From the NCBI GenBank assembly GCA_903822375.1, contig CAIJOU010000520.1, positions 1 through 6,489 on the forward strand: a stretch of 6,489 nucleotides of DNA. The letters run 5' to 3'. The notes below the pieces were generated by a model that did not search any database, had not been told where the DNA came from, and saw only the letters and a program-made list of their open reading frames with translations. The stretch comes from Candidatus Hydrogenedentota bacterium. Lineage in GTDB: Bacteria; Hydrogenedentota; Hydrogenedentia; Hydrogenedentales; CAITNO01. The translations under genes were made by a program, and so were the position numbers. Below are positions 1-6,483 of this stretch, one piece after another (the first letter of the stretch is position 1; each line of letters begins with the position of its first letter).

Positions 1-1391
1 ATGCGGACCCGCTCGAGCCGCGCATTCACGGGCCGCGCGTGACCGGCGCGACGCCCGGGCGCCCGTTCCTGTTCCTGGTTCCGGCGACGGGTGACGGACC
101 ACTCAGCTTCTCGGCCAAGGGTCTGCCCGAAGGCTTGGCGCTCGACCCCCAAACGGGAATCATTTCGGGCGCGCTCAAACAGGCCGGCGCAACGGAGGTC
201 ACGCTGACCGTGTCCGGCGCAAAAGGGAGTATTTCGCGCACACTGACGATCATCGGCGGTGACCACAAGCTTGCACAGACGCCGCCCATGGGTTGGAACT
301 CGTGGAACGTGTGGGCACGGGCCGTCGACGACGCCAAGGTGCGCGCCGCGGCCGATGCCATGGTGTCGAGCGGCCTTGCGGCGCATGGGTTTCAGTTCGT
401 GAACATAGACGACGCATGGGAGGGGGCGCGTGCCGCCAACGGTGAAATTCTCGCCAACGAGAAATTCCCCGACATGAAAGCGCTGGCCGACTACATCCAC
501 GCGAAAGGCCTCCGCTTTGGCGTCTACTCGTCGCCGGGACCGATGACCTGCGCCGACTACACGGGCAGCTACCAGTTTGAACAGCAGGACGCGAACACAT
601 ACGCGGCGTGGGGCGTGGACTATCTCAAGTACGACCTGTGCAGCTACCGCGACATCGCGAGGGTTGGCGAACTGGACGTGCTCAAGAAACCCTACATCCT
701 CATGCGCGGGGCGCTTGACCGCTCGGGCCGCGACATCGTCTACAGCCTGTGCCAGTACGGCCGGGGCGACGTGTGGAAATGGGGCGAGGAAATCGGCGGC
801 AATCTGTGGCGCACGACCGGCGACATCGGCGACACGTGGAAGAGCGTGTCGGGCATCGGTTTCGCGCAAACGGCCATGGAGGCGTTCGCCGGGCCGGGCC
901 ATTGGAACGACCCAGACATGCTCGTCGTCGGAAAGGTTGGCTGGGGCCCGAAAACCGTTCCGACCAAGCTCTCACCGAACGAGCAGATCACGCACATAAC
1001 GCTGTGGTGCATGCTGGCCGCGCCGCTGCTGACCGGCTGCGACCTCGCGCAGTTGGACGAATTCACGAAGGCCCTGCTGACGAACGACGAGGTGCTCGAC
1101 ATCGACCAGGACCCGTTGGGAAGGGCGGGCGGCCGGCGCGCGCAGGACGGCCTCGCCGAAATCTGGACGCGGCCCCTGTACGATGGAACCACGGCGGTCG
1201 CGCTGTTCAACCGTGCCCCGCTCAAGCGGTCGGTCACGGCAAGATGGGCTGACTTGGGCATTCAAAGCGGACAACCGGTGCGCGATTTGTGGCTGTGGAA
1301 AGACCTCGAACAGACTAAAGATGCCTTGACGGTTGATGTGCCCGCCCGCGGAGCGGTTCTGCTCAAAGTCGGCGCAGCGTCCACAAAGTAA
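1..1391 (+). CDS. GH27 alpha-galactosidase with N-terminal NEW1 and He_PIG domains, 5'-truncated by the window edge
   Basis: This is a glycoside hydrolase family 27 enzyme that should release terminal alpha-linked galactose by a retaining mechanism. The frame is open from base 3 with no stop, so the gene starts upstream; the GTG at 39 falls inside a domain and is not the start. The first residues (PRIHGPRVTGATPGRPF) resemble the NEW1/He_PIG-associated domain of bacterial galactosidases. A short Ig-like He_PIG module follows (LPEGLALDPQTGIISG). The TIM barrel begins at PPMGWNSWN (about 282-308). It holds NIDDAW (402-419, substrate-binding Asp pair), the nucleophile Asp in YLKYDLC (codon 633-635), the acid/base Asp in WRTTGDI (codon 822-824) and GHWNDPDML. 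The barrel ends near DIDQDPLG (about 1122), and a C-terminal beta-sandwich runs to the stop at 1389. The intact Asp pair favours galactose over arabinopyranose. Catalytic assignments come from alignment by eye with human alpha-galactosidase A. Family call is secure; exact substrate is not. Confidence 0.93.
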   Translation, partial: ADPLEPRIHGPRVTGATPGRPFLFLVPATGDGPLSFSAKGLPEGLALDPQTGIISGALKQAGATEVTLTVSGAKGSISRTLTIIGGDHKLAQTPPMGWNSWNVWARAVDDAKVRAAADAMVSSGLAAHGFQFVNIDDAWEGARAANGEILANEKFPDMKALADYIHAKGLRFGVYSSPGPMTCADYTGSYQFEQQDANTYAAWGVDYLKYDLCSYRDIARVGELDVLKKPYILMRGALDRSGRDIVYSLCQYGRGDVWKWGEEIGGNLWRTTGDIGDTWKSVSGIGFAQTAMEAFAGPGHWNDPDMLVVGKVGWGPKTVPTKLSPNEQITHITLWCMLAAPLLTGCDLAQLDEFTKALLTNDEVLDIDQDPLGRAGGRRAQDGLAEIWTRPLYDGTTAVALFNRAPLKRSVTARWADLGIQSGQPVRDLWLWKDLEQTKDALTVDVPARGAVLLKVGAASTK

Positions 1392-1393
1392 TC

Positions 1394-1434
1394 GTAGGGT
1401 GGGTGGAGTTTTGCGAAGCAAAACGTAACCCACC
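1394..1434 (+). repeat. REP-like hairpin with a 5' GTAG, possible terminator of the galactosidase gene
   Basis: A GTAG tetranucleotide at 1394-1397 is followed directly by an imperfect palindrome. GGTGGGT (1398-1404) pairs with ACCCACC (1428-1434), and TTTTGC (1409-1414) pairs with GCAAAA (1418-1423) around a GAA loop, with a small internal mismatch. GTAG plus an imperfect palindrome is the layout of REP sequences used by RAYT transposases, and similar GGGTGGGT...ACCCACC hairpins are scattered between genes in many bacteria. It lies six bases after the galactosidase stop, between convergent genes, so it could also end transcription. The following T-run is weak (GTCTTT), so an intrinsic terminator is only possible. 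Confidence 0.6.
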
Positions 1435-1455
1435 GTCTTTCAACTGCGAAGGCGC

Positions 1456-1488
1456 GGTGGCTTTCGCGTTCCTTCGCGTACCGCCACC
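1456..1488 (-). terminator. Hairpin just downstream of the histidine kinase gene, possible terminator
   Basis: GGTGGC (1456-1461) pairs with GCCACC (1483-1488), and CGCG (1465-1468) pairs with CGCG (1475-1478). An alternative stem, GCGAAGG (1446-1452) with CCTTCGC (1471-1477), competes with it. The hairpin begins about ten bases after the kinase stop codon when read on the minus strand. No U-tract follows in either direction, so it would be a weak or factor-assisted terminator at best. Confidence 0.35.
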
Positions 1489-1498
1489 CGAAACCGAC

Positions 1499-4099
1499 CT
1501 ATTCGCCGTCCAAGACTTCCCGGATTGTGGCGGCCAGTTTTTGTGTGGAGAAGGGCTTCTGGATGAAGTGCACCCCTTTGTCCAGCACTCCCTGGGGAGC
1601 GATGATGTCTGCCGTATAGCCAGACATGAACAGGCACTGGATGTTCGGATAGAGGGGTTGCAGGTTCTTGGCCAGGTCACGCCCGTTCATTCCGGGCATG
1701 ATCATGTCGGTCATGAGCAAATGGAGTTCCCCAAGATACTCCTGGGCCAGGCGGATGGCGTCCCCGGGGGTGCTCGCTGAAAGCACGGTGTAGCCCTGTC
1801 TCTCAAGTAACATCCTGCTCAGCTTCAGCATGGACGGATCGTCCTCCACCAGCAGGATGGTCTCGCAGCCGGGCGTGTACGGTTTTGCCGCGCCATCGGT
1901 CCGCATCGGTTCGGCCTTGCCCGCGTACCGGGGCAGATAGGCCGTGAACGTCGTTCCGCACCCCGGTTTGCTCCAGGCATTGATGAAGCCGTTGTTCTGC
2001 CTCACAGCCCCGTACACGGTGGCCAAACCGAGACCGGTACCCTCTCCAACGCCCTTGGTCGTGAAGAACGGTTCGAAGATATGGGCCAGCGTTTCCGGGG
2101 CCATGCCGCAGCCGTTGTCGCTCACGACGAGGCGGACATACTCCCCAGGCGCAAAACCCGGGTGGTCCGAGCAGTACTCCTCGTCAAAGGTACAGTTCTT
2201 CGTCTCGATGGAAATCCTGCCAACGTCGGCGATGGCGTCGCGGGCGTTAACACACAGGTTGGCCAGGATCTGGTCTATCTGGGACGGGTCCATGTTGACC
2301 GTCCACAGGTCCTCCCCCGGTTGCCAGTCGATATCGATATTCTCGCCGATGAGACGCTGCAGCATCTTGAGCATGCCCGACACGGTCTTGTTCAGGTCCA
2401 GCACCTGGGGCGCAACAATCTGTTTGCGGGCAAAGGCCAACAGTTGACGGGTAAGGTCGGCGGACCGAATGGCCGCCGTGCGGATTTCCTCCAAGTCATC
2501 ATGAAGCTGTCCAGCCGGGTCCGCCTGGGCCAGGGCCAATTCAACGTGTCCCAGGATCACGCCCAGCATGTTGTTGAAGTCATGCGCCACGCCGCCCGCC
2601 AATCGTCCCACCGACTCCATCTTTTGCGCCTGCTGGATCTGGGCTTCGAGGGTGGCTTTTTCTTTCTCCGCCTGCTTGCGCTCGGTGATGTCGCGAACGA
2701 AAACCAATGCGCCGCTCTTGCCCTCGAATACAATGGGCACCGCAGCTACCTCGACGGGGACTTCGCTTCCGTCCAGTCGGAGGTAAATCTGCTCAATCAG
2801 CGCAGCCTCCTTTCTTTCCACATTGAGGGCATGGATGCGCGCGCGAACGGCTTCATGCAGGGAGGGATGGAATCGGTCCATCACGGACAGGCCCAGCATT
2901 TGTTCCGAAGAGGTCGCGCCGAACAGCCGCAACGCGCCGGCATTCAGGTAGGCGAATCGATGGTCCGTCTGGACGAAAATACCCTGGGGCGCGTTCTCAA
3001 CCAGCAGGCGAAAGTTTTCCTCGCTGTCCCGCAACGCGGCCTCCGCCCGCTTGCGTTCCGTGATGTTGGTGTCTGTGCCCCAATAACCGCGCAGTGTTCC
3101 ATCGGTGTTCAGGATGGGAAGCCCGTCTGTGGAGACCCACACCAACCGGCCATCCTTGCCCTGCGCGGCGCTTTCAAGATGCAAGAACGGTTTCTTCTTC
3201 GAGAAAACCGCGAGAGCGGCTTCCTTGAACGCCTCGCGTTCGGAATCAGCATGCAGGTCGTAAAAGTGCATGCATCCCACCATCTCCTCGGGACGGTAGC
3301 CGAGAACGGCCTCGGAAACTGGGCTGACTTGGGTATAGAGCCCCTGGGCGTCCACTTCCCACGTGTAGGTGTCGCATTGTTCGGCCAAACGGTTGAATCT
3401 TGCCTCGCTGTCGCGCAACGCGGCCTCCGCCCGCTTGCGTTCCGTGATATTCCGGACAAATACCAGATGCGCGTCCCGGTCCTGGTAGCGAACAAGAACA
3501 GCCGTGGTTTCGACGGCGACGCGCGAGCCGTCCAGCCGTAAGTATTCCTGTTCCATGGGCGGACTCGGTTTTTCGGATTCACATTGTGTCTGGATCCGGG
3601 CCTGCACCGCTTCGTGATACTCTGTAGCTATGTATGACATGATGTCGCTGCTGGGCAAGTCTTCAACGTCTTTCGCGCCCAGAATTCCAAGCATCGCCGG
3701 GTTCAGAAAGAGAATCTGCCGGTTGCTTTGAACGAATATCCCTTCCGGAGCCTTTTCGAGCAGGGAGCGGAAGCGTTTCTCGTCTTCCTGTATCTGCTCC
3801 GCCGACCGTCGAATCTCCCTGAAATAATGATTCAGGCCCAGCCACAGCAGTGCGGCCGTGGCGGCGACGTAAAACCATCCCTTCACGTTTTCCAGCAGCG
3901 CCTCGAGCGCCGCATCGTGCACCAGATGATGCAACAACCAACCGGAATAGAAGATCCACAGCGCGCCCAGCAGCGCATAACAGAGCGCCATCTTCAGGGC
4001 CAACATTCGTGTCGGGAACAGGCGCGTCGGTGCCGGCATGGCTTTGCGCAAAGTTGCCATCGACCATGTTGGGCGCGAAGGGCTTTTCTCGGCGGTCAT
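1499..4099 (-). CDS. Membrane-anchored hybrid histidine kinase with three PAS domains and a C-terminal receiver
   Basis: The protein has 866 residues if it starts at the ATG at 4099. A TTG at 4138 would add 13 residues, but a consensus TATAAT lies inside that extension and GGGGGA stands 7 bases before the ATG, so the ATG is preferred. Two membrane segments (about 32-56 and 73-91) flank a short loop. Three PAS domains follow (about 108-222, 231-352, 360-477), each ending in a variant of the ITERK linker. HisKA has the phospho-acceptor His506 in VAHDFNN. HATPase_c shows the N box (NLCVNARDAI, 614-623), DNGCGM (661-666), EPFFTTK (676-682) and GEGTGLGL (685-692). The receiver (about 745-863) has acidic residues near 753-754, phospho-acceptor Asp798, Ser826 and Lys848. 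There is no Hpt or DNA-binding domain, so a separate partner must complete the relay. The signal is unknown. All catalytic residues appear intact. Confidence 0.95.
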   Translation of the reverse strand: MTAEKSPSRPTWSMATLRKAMPAPTRLFPTRMLALKMALCYALLGALWIFYSGWLLHHLVHDAALEALLENVKGWFYVAATAALLWLGLNHYFREIRRSAEQIQEDEKRFRSLLEKAPEGIFVQSNRQILFLNPAMLGILGAKDVEDLPSSDIMSYIATEYHEAVQARIQTQCESEKPSPPMEQEYLRLDGSRVAVETTAVLVRYQDRDAHLVFVRNITERKRAEAALRDSEARFNRLAEQCDTYTWEVDAQGLYTQVSPVSEAVLGYRPEEMVGCMHFYDLHADSEREAFKEAALAVFSKKKPFLHLESAAQGKDGRLVWVSTDGLPILNTDGTLRGYWGTDTNITERKRAEAALRDSEENFRLLVENAPQGIFVQTDHRFAYLNAGALRLFGATSSEQMLGLSVMDRFHPSLHEAVRARIHALNVERKEAALIEQIYLRLDGSEVPVEVAAVPIVFEGKSGALVFVRDITERKQAEKEKATLEAQIQQAQKMESVGRLAGGVAHDFNNMLGVILGHVELALAQADPAGQLHDDLEEIRTAAIRSADLTRQLLAFARKQIVAPQVLDLNKTVSGMLKMLQRLIGENIDIDWQPGEDLWTVNMDPSQIDQILANLCVNARDAIADVGRISIETKNCTFDEEYCSDHPGFAPGEYVRLVVSDNGCGMAPETLAHIFEPFFTTKGVGEGTGLGLATVYGAVRQNNGFINAWSKPGCGTTFTAYLPRYAGKAEPMRTDGAAKPYTPGCETILLVEDDPSMLKLSRMLLERQGYTVLSASTPGDAIRLAQEYLGELHLLMTDMIMPGMNGRDLAKNLQPLYPNIQCLFMSGYTADIIAPQGVLDKGVHFIQKPFSTQKLAATIREVLDGE
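3019..3448. repeat. In-frame direct repeat bracketing the second PAS domain (copies at 3019-3064 and 3403-3448)
   Basis: Two 46-base stretches match at 45 of 46 positions; the one difference is C at 3029 against G at 3413. They lie exactly 384 bases (128 codons) apart and encode the linker ITERKRAEAALRDSE after PAS1 and again after PAS2. Their near identity at DNA level, including wobble positions, points to a recent module duplication or to homogenisation between copies. The corresponding linker after PAS3 (around 2675-2705) is clearly more diverged. Confidence 0.85.
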
Positions 4100-4124
4100 T
4101 GGAATTTCCCCCGGCAAGGACTGA

Positions 4125-4130
4125 ATTATA
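4125..4130 (-). promoter_or_regulatory. Consensus -10 box (TATAAT) proximal to the kinase gene
   Basis: The minus strand reads TATAAT at 4130-4125, which places a start site near 4118 and gives a leader of about 19 bases before the ATG at 4099. No good -35 hexamer occurs at 16-18 bp spacing (the best is TCAGAG). The palindrome at 4152-4168 is centred about 42 bases upstream of the predicted start site, the usual position of an activator that replaces a -35 box. This is an inference from spacing only. Confidence 0.45.
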
Positions 4131-4151
4131 ACAACCAAAATCTAAGGCTCT

Positions 4152-4168
4152 GACGGTAATTTACCGTC
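4152..4168. promoter_or_regulatory. Perfect 17-bp palindrome, candidate operator of the kinase gene
   Basis: GACGGTAATTTACCGTC is a perfect inverted repeat of 8-bp arms around a single central base. It lies between the distal promoter-like sequence (4221-4250) and the kinase start codon, overlapping the -35 region of the proximal TATAAT box. Its size and symmetry suit a dimeric helix-turn-helix regulator. I do not recognise it as the site of a named family. Transcribed, it could also form a 7-bp RNA hairpin. Confidence 0.5.
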
Positions 4169-4220
4169 CGCCCCCGTGGACCTTGTTCAACATTGACCAG
4201 AAACGCTCCTGTGCGGAAAC

Positions 4221-4250
4221 ATTATAGAGGCGGCATCAGGGGGCGGGCAA
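4221..4250 (-). promoter_or_regulatory. Promoter-like sequence (TTGCCC, 18 bp, TATAAT) distal to the kinase gene
   Basis: On the minus strand TTGCCC (4250-4245) is followed after 18 bp by a consensus TATAAT (4226-4221). The predicted start site is near 4214, giving a 5' leader of about 115 bases that contains the palindrome at 4152-4168. The sequence lies in the gap after the GH110 gene stop (4314), so the kinase gene need not depend on readthrough. This is a sigma70-type match by eye in a GC-rich background. Confidence 0.45.
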
Positions 4251-4313
4251 GCCGCTCTTTCGTCCAAGCGCAGCAGTTTCCGCCGACCGTTTAGCCCAGC
4301 ATGGCGAAAGCAG

Positions 4314-6017
4314 TCAAAGACCGCTGATTGCCTCCCCCTTCAGTCCCGTGTTGCCCTCCACGCGAACGTTTGTGCTGTACTCCACGCGTACGGGCTTCTT
4401 GTAGGCATCGAATTGGTTTCGCCGTACCGTCACATCGTCAGCACCTTCCACCTGAATGGCGGCCTCCGTATTGGCCCCCACGAACTGGTTGTCCTCAATC
4501 AGGATATGCTTGTGCAGCCCGGCTTCGGTGGGCTTGTCGCAGGAGACGTTGATGGCAATGCAGGACACGCTGCCGGGGCCGCCCTTGAGACCGCCGCAGT
4601 CAATAATTCGGTTGCGCCGAACGGTTACGTTCTGCGAGGCGGCTCCTTCATCCCAGCCCCCTTCCGCGCCTATATGAATCGCGGCCATTGTCGTGTTTTC
4701 GATGGTGCATCCCTCTATAAGCACGTCGCGGGTCTTGACCAGAAACGCGCGCGCCCGGTGCGTCCGCACCTGGCAATCGCGGATGACAAGCTTCGGCAAA
4801 GCCGAGACGTTCATCAACTGGTAATCCGCGATGTTTTCGGGAAGGGCCGCATCGAACTCTATAACCCAGCTGCGCTTGTCTTCGTCCAGCGTGGTACTGA
4901 CAACCTTCCGTGCGGAAAACGGCTTCAGCGTGGCGGCGCTGACCAGTTCCATGGTTTCGCCGGGCAACGGACAATCATTGGACAGCGCATGGAGGGGGCT
5001 CTGTTTCTTCACGTAAGCCCGGCAACGGGTGTCGGACAACTTCTCTTTGACGGTTTGGTAGTAGCCGTGCACGTTGGAACTGTCGTCGCCCTGTCCTTCG
5101 AACTGGCATGCGTCGTACAGAACGGTTCCCGTGCAGGAGGTGAAATGGGTGGCGTCGGTGTTTGTCGACACGAGTTCCCCCGCGCGGGGCACCACGCGCA
5201 GCCGGTGCATGGTCATGTTCTGGACACGGTGCCCCACCACCCCCATGCCGGGATGGCTGTGAATGGACACATCTTCCAGCACGATGTCCTTTGAATGACG
5301 AACCATGATGGCGGCCGCGCCGTGCGCCGAATGCTGGGCAACCGCATACTGGCCCAGTTCGGCCGGGTCGCGCTTGCCAAAGAAGCGGACGGTGTTGCCG
5401 GGGAGGTTTTCTTTGTTTCGGGGCCCCCAATGTTCGACGCCCGTGTAGACCCGTCGCACCGGGTCCCACAGGCGCAGTATAAAGACGCACAGTTTGCCTT
5501 CCGGCATCGGGAATCGATCCTCAAACTGCACATCGTAATGGCCGCGTGCGACATCGACGATCCTGCCCGTGCTGAAAGGCATGCGCTTGTGCTCAATGGT
5601 GAGACCGCGCAGCGTCACTGTGTCGCAGTTGTCCAGCGTGACCGGCTGATACCATCCCTGCTGCAGCAGTGTCGCGCCGTCTGCACGGACCGTCAGATTC
5701 TTTGCGCCGGTGAAATCAAGGATGCGCACGTGCGGGAAATCCGGCTGATAGAGCGCCCGCTGCGGGTCGTTGCCATAGGCCCCGCCAATGACGTCATTCA
5801 TGAGTTTCACGGCAGCGTCGTCCTCCACATCATATACGCCGGGAGGAATGACGAGCGTGGTGTCCGGATGTTCACGGCAGTATTGCGCGGCGTCGCGCAG
5901 GGCGGCCAGATCGTTCCGGCCGTCATCGGGCGCGGCGCCGTAATCCAGCAAAGACACCTCCGCGGCGACGGCGGAAAACGAGAACACGCACAAGGCCAAC
6001 AACATGAACTGTTTCAT
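4314..6017 (-). CDS. Secreted GH110-type alpha-1,3-galactosidase (parallel beta-helix)
   Basis: The 567-residue protein most resembles glycoside hydrolase family 110, inverting enzymes that remove alpha-1,3-linked galactose, as on blood group B-type glycans. The ATG at 6017 is chosen because it opens a signal peptide (charged start, hydrophobic core, SAVAA before Glu20) with AGGA nine bases upstream; the upstream in-frame ATG at 6113 would bury it. A beta-helix N-cap follows (DYGAAPDDGRND, about 25-36), then repeated strand-turn units such as NLTV, DIVLED, NVTVRRNRI and DVTVRRNQF up to the C-terminus. Asp288 (TNTDATHF), Asp311 and Asp312 (GQGDDSSNVHG) are spaced 23 and 24 residues apart. As I recall, the catalytic Asp residues of a characterised GH110 enzyme (D321, D344, D345) have the same spacing. 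Export fits an outer-membrane or periplasmic role. A generic beta-helix hydrolase of another family is the main alternative. Confidence 0.85.
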   Translation of the reverse strand: MKQFMLLALCVFSFSAVAAEVSLLDYGAAPDDGRNDLAALRDAAQYCREHPDTTLVIPPGVYDVEDDAAVKLMNDVIGGAYGNDPQRALYQPDFPHVRILDFTGAKNLTVRADGATLLQQGWYQPVTLDNCDTVTLRGLTIEHKRMPFSTGRIVDVARGHYDVQFEDRFPMPEGKLCVFILRLWDPVRRVYTGVEHWGPRNKENLPGNTVRFFGKRDPAELGQYAVAQHSAHGAAAIMVRHSKDIVLEDVSIHSHPGMGVVGHRVQNMTMHRLRVVPRAGELVSTNTDATHFTSCTGTVLYDACQFEGQGDDSSNVHGYYQTVKEKLSDTRCRAYVKKQSPLHALSNDCPLPGETMELVSAATLKPFSARKVVSTTLDEDKRSWVIEFDAALPENIADYQLMNVSALPKLVIRDCQVRTHRARAFLVKTRDVLIEGCTIENTTMAAIHIGAEGGWDEGAASQNVTVRRNRIIDCGGLKGGPGSVSCIAINVSCDKPTEAGLHKHILIEDNQFVGANTEAAIQVEGADDVTVRRNQFDAYKKPVRVEYSTNVRVEGNTGLKGEAISGL

Positions 6018-6308
6018 TCCATATGTTCCTACTGCCTCTAAAGGCGCCGACGGCTGCCCGCCCAGGCTGCGCACTTGATGACCGTCCTGGCGGCACTCAA
6101 TACCCCAATGCATCGTAGTTTACGGGAATGACCCGACAGTCGGCAATGATCGGCGCGGTCCCTCTTCGGCGGATAAGAAGACGGGTTTCTCCGGAGAGGC
6201 CTTCACATCGCAAAGGTATTGTCGAACGCAGTGGTGTCATGTTCATAAGAACGACCCCAAAGAGGAATCCAAGGCAGGCCGTCCTATCGCATTGAGTTGC
6301 TGTTCTCG
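6018..6308. other. Non-coding region upstream of the GH110 gene with small palindromes
   Basis: No convincing gene is visible here. CCGACAGTCGG (6133-6143) is a perfect palindrome with one central base. CCTCTTCGG (6161-6169) can pair with CCGGAGAGG (6191-6199) with one G-U pair around a 21-base loop, and TCTCCGGAGA (6188-6197) is itself palindromic. Any of these could sit in the promoter or leader of the GH110 gene, but I found no good sigma70-type promoter and recognise no riboswitch. Confidence 0.4.
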
Positions 6309-6324
6309 GGTCCCGACAGGGACC
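6309..6324. repeat. Small perfect hairpin next to the inverted-repeat element
   Basis: GGTCCC (6309-6314) pairs with GGGACC (6319-6324) around a GACA loop. It lies five bases before the left arm of the inverted-repeat element at 6330-6461 and may be part of the same structured region. No T-run follows it. Confidence 0.4.
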
Positions 6325-6329
6325 AATGT

Positions 6330-6461
6330 GAATAGCCGGAGGTGACCGTAGGGAACCTCCGGATAGAGGTCCTTTACGCGGCCCTTCAACCCGTTTCAGG
6401 GTTGAAAACAGGGCGGAACACCTGCTTTCCGGAGGTTCCCTACGGTCACCTCCGGCTATTC
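6330..6461. repeat. REPIN- or MITE-like element with perfect 34-bp inverted arms
   Basis: The arms 6330-6363 and 6428-6461 are exact reverse complements over 34 bases, separated by 64 bases. Each arm is itself palindromic: CCGGAGGT (6336-6343) pairs with ACCTCCGG (6355-6362), and the mirror copy does the same. Each arm contains GTAG pointing inwards (6348-6351 on plus, 6443-6440 on minus), followed by an imperfect palindrome (left: GGAACCTC, loop, GAGGTCC at 6352-6372). The spacer holds a further perfect hairpin, TTCAACCC (6385-6392) with GGGTTGAA (6399-6406). Two inverted GTAG-REPs around a spacer is the usual REPIN layout. No transposase is encoded in the window, so mobilisation would be in trans. 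A structured non-coding RNA is the main alternative. Confidence 0.75.
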
Positions 6462-6466
6462 GTATT

Positions 6467-6483
6467 CTTCCCCTCCGGGGAAG
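6467..6483. repeat. Compact GC-rich hairpin at the right edge
   Basis: CTTCCCC (6467-6473) pairs perfectly with GGGGAAG (6477-6483) around a TCC loop, five bases after the right arm of the inverted-repeat element. The window ends six bases later, so whether it belongs to that element or to a neighbouring gene's terminator cannot be judged. Confidence 0.4.

Noticed and set aside
39..41. GTG at base 39 as the start of the galactosidase gene.
   Set aside because: The frame stays open to the window edge and the residues before the GTG belong to the same NEW1-like domain, so the gene begins upstream.
1245..1258. A 14-base match, TGGGCTGACTTGGG, at 1245-1258 and 3320-3333.
   Set aside because: Both copies lie inside unrelated coding sequences on opposite coding strands with no shared context, so chance is the simplest explanation.
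2081..3541. A 486-codon open frame on the plus strand, antisense to the kinase gene.
   Set aside because: It mirrors the kinase coding strand in a GC-rich sequence, its translation shows no domain, and the minus-strand frame has complete PAS, HisKA, HATPase and receiver motifs.
6018..6113. A 32-residue N-terminal extension of the GH110 protein from the ATG at 6113.
   Set aside because: It would place a clear signal peptide inside the protein; the ATG at 6017 has a ribosome binding site and opens the signal peptide directly.
6097..6246. A 49-codon frame on the minus strand (ATG at 6246, stop at 6097).
   Set aside because: There is no good ribosome binding site, codon use does not resemble the neighbouring genes, and the product is not recognised. 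The frame is also open far upstream without a start codon, into the repeat element, as expected of chance in GC-rich DNA.
6330..6461. A CRISPR repeat-spacer unit or an integron attC site.
   Set aside because: The 34-base copies are inverted rather than direct and there are only two. There are no regular spacers, and the stem layout lacks attC core sites and an accompanying integrase.
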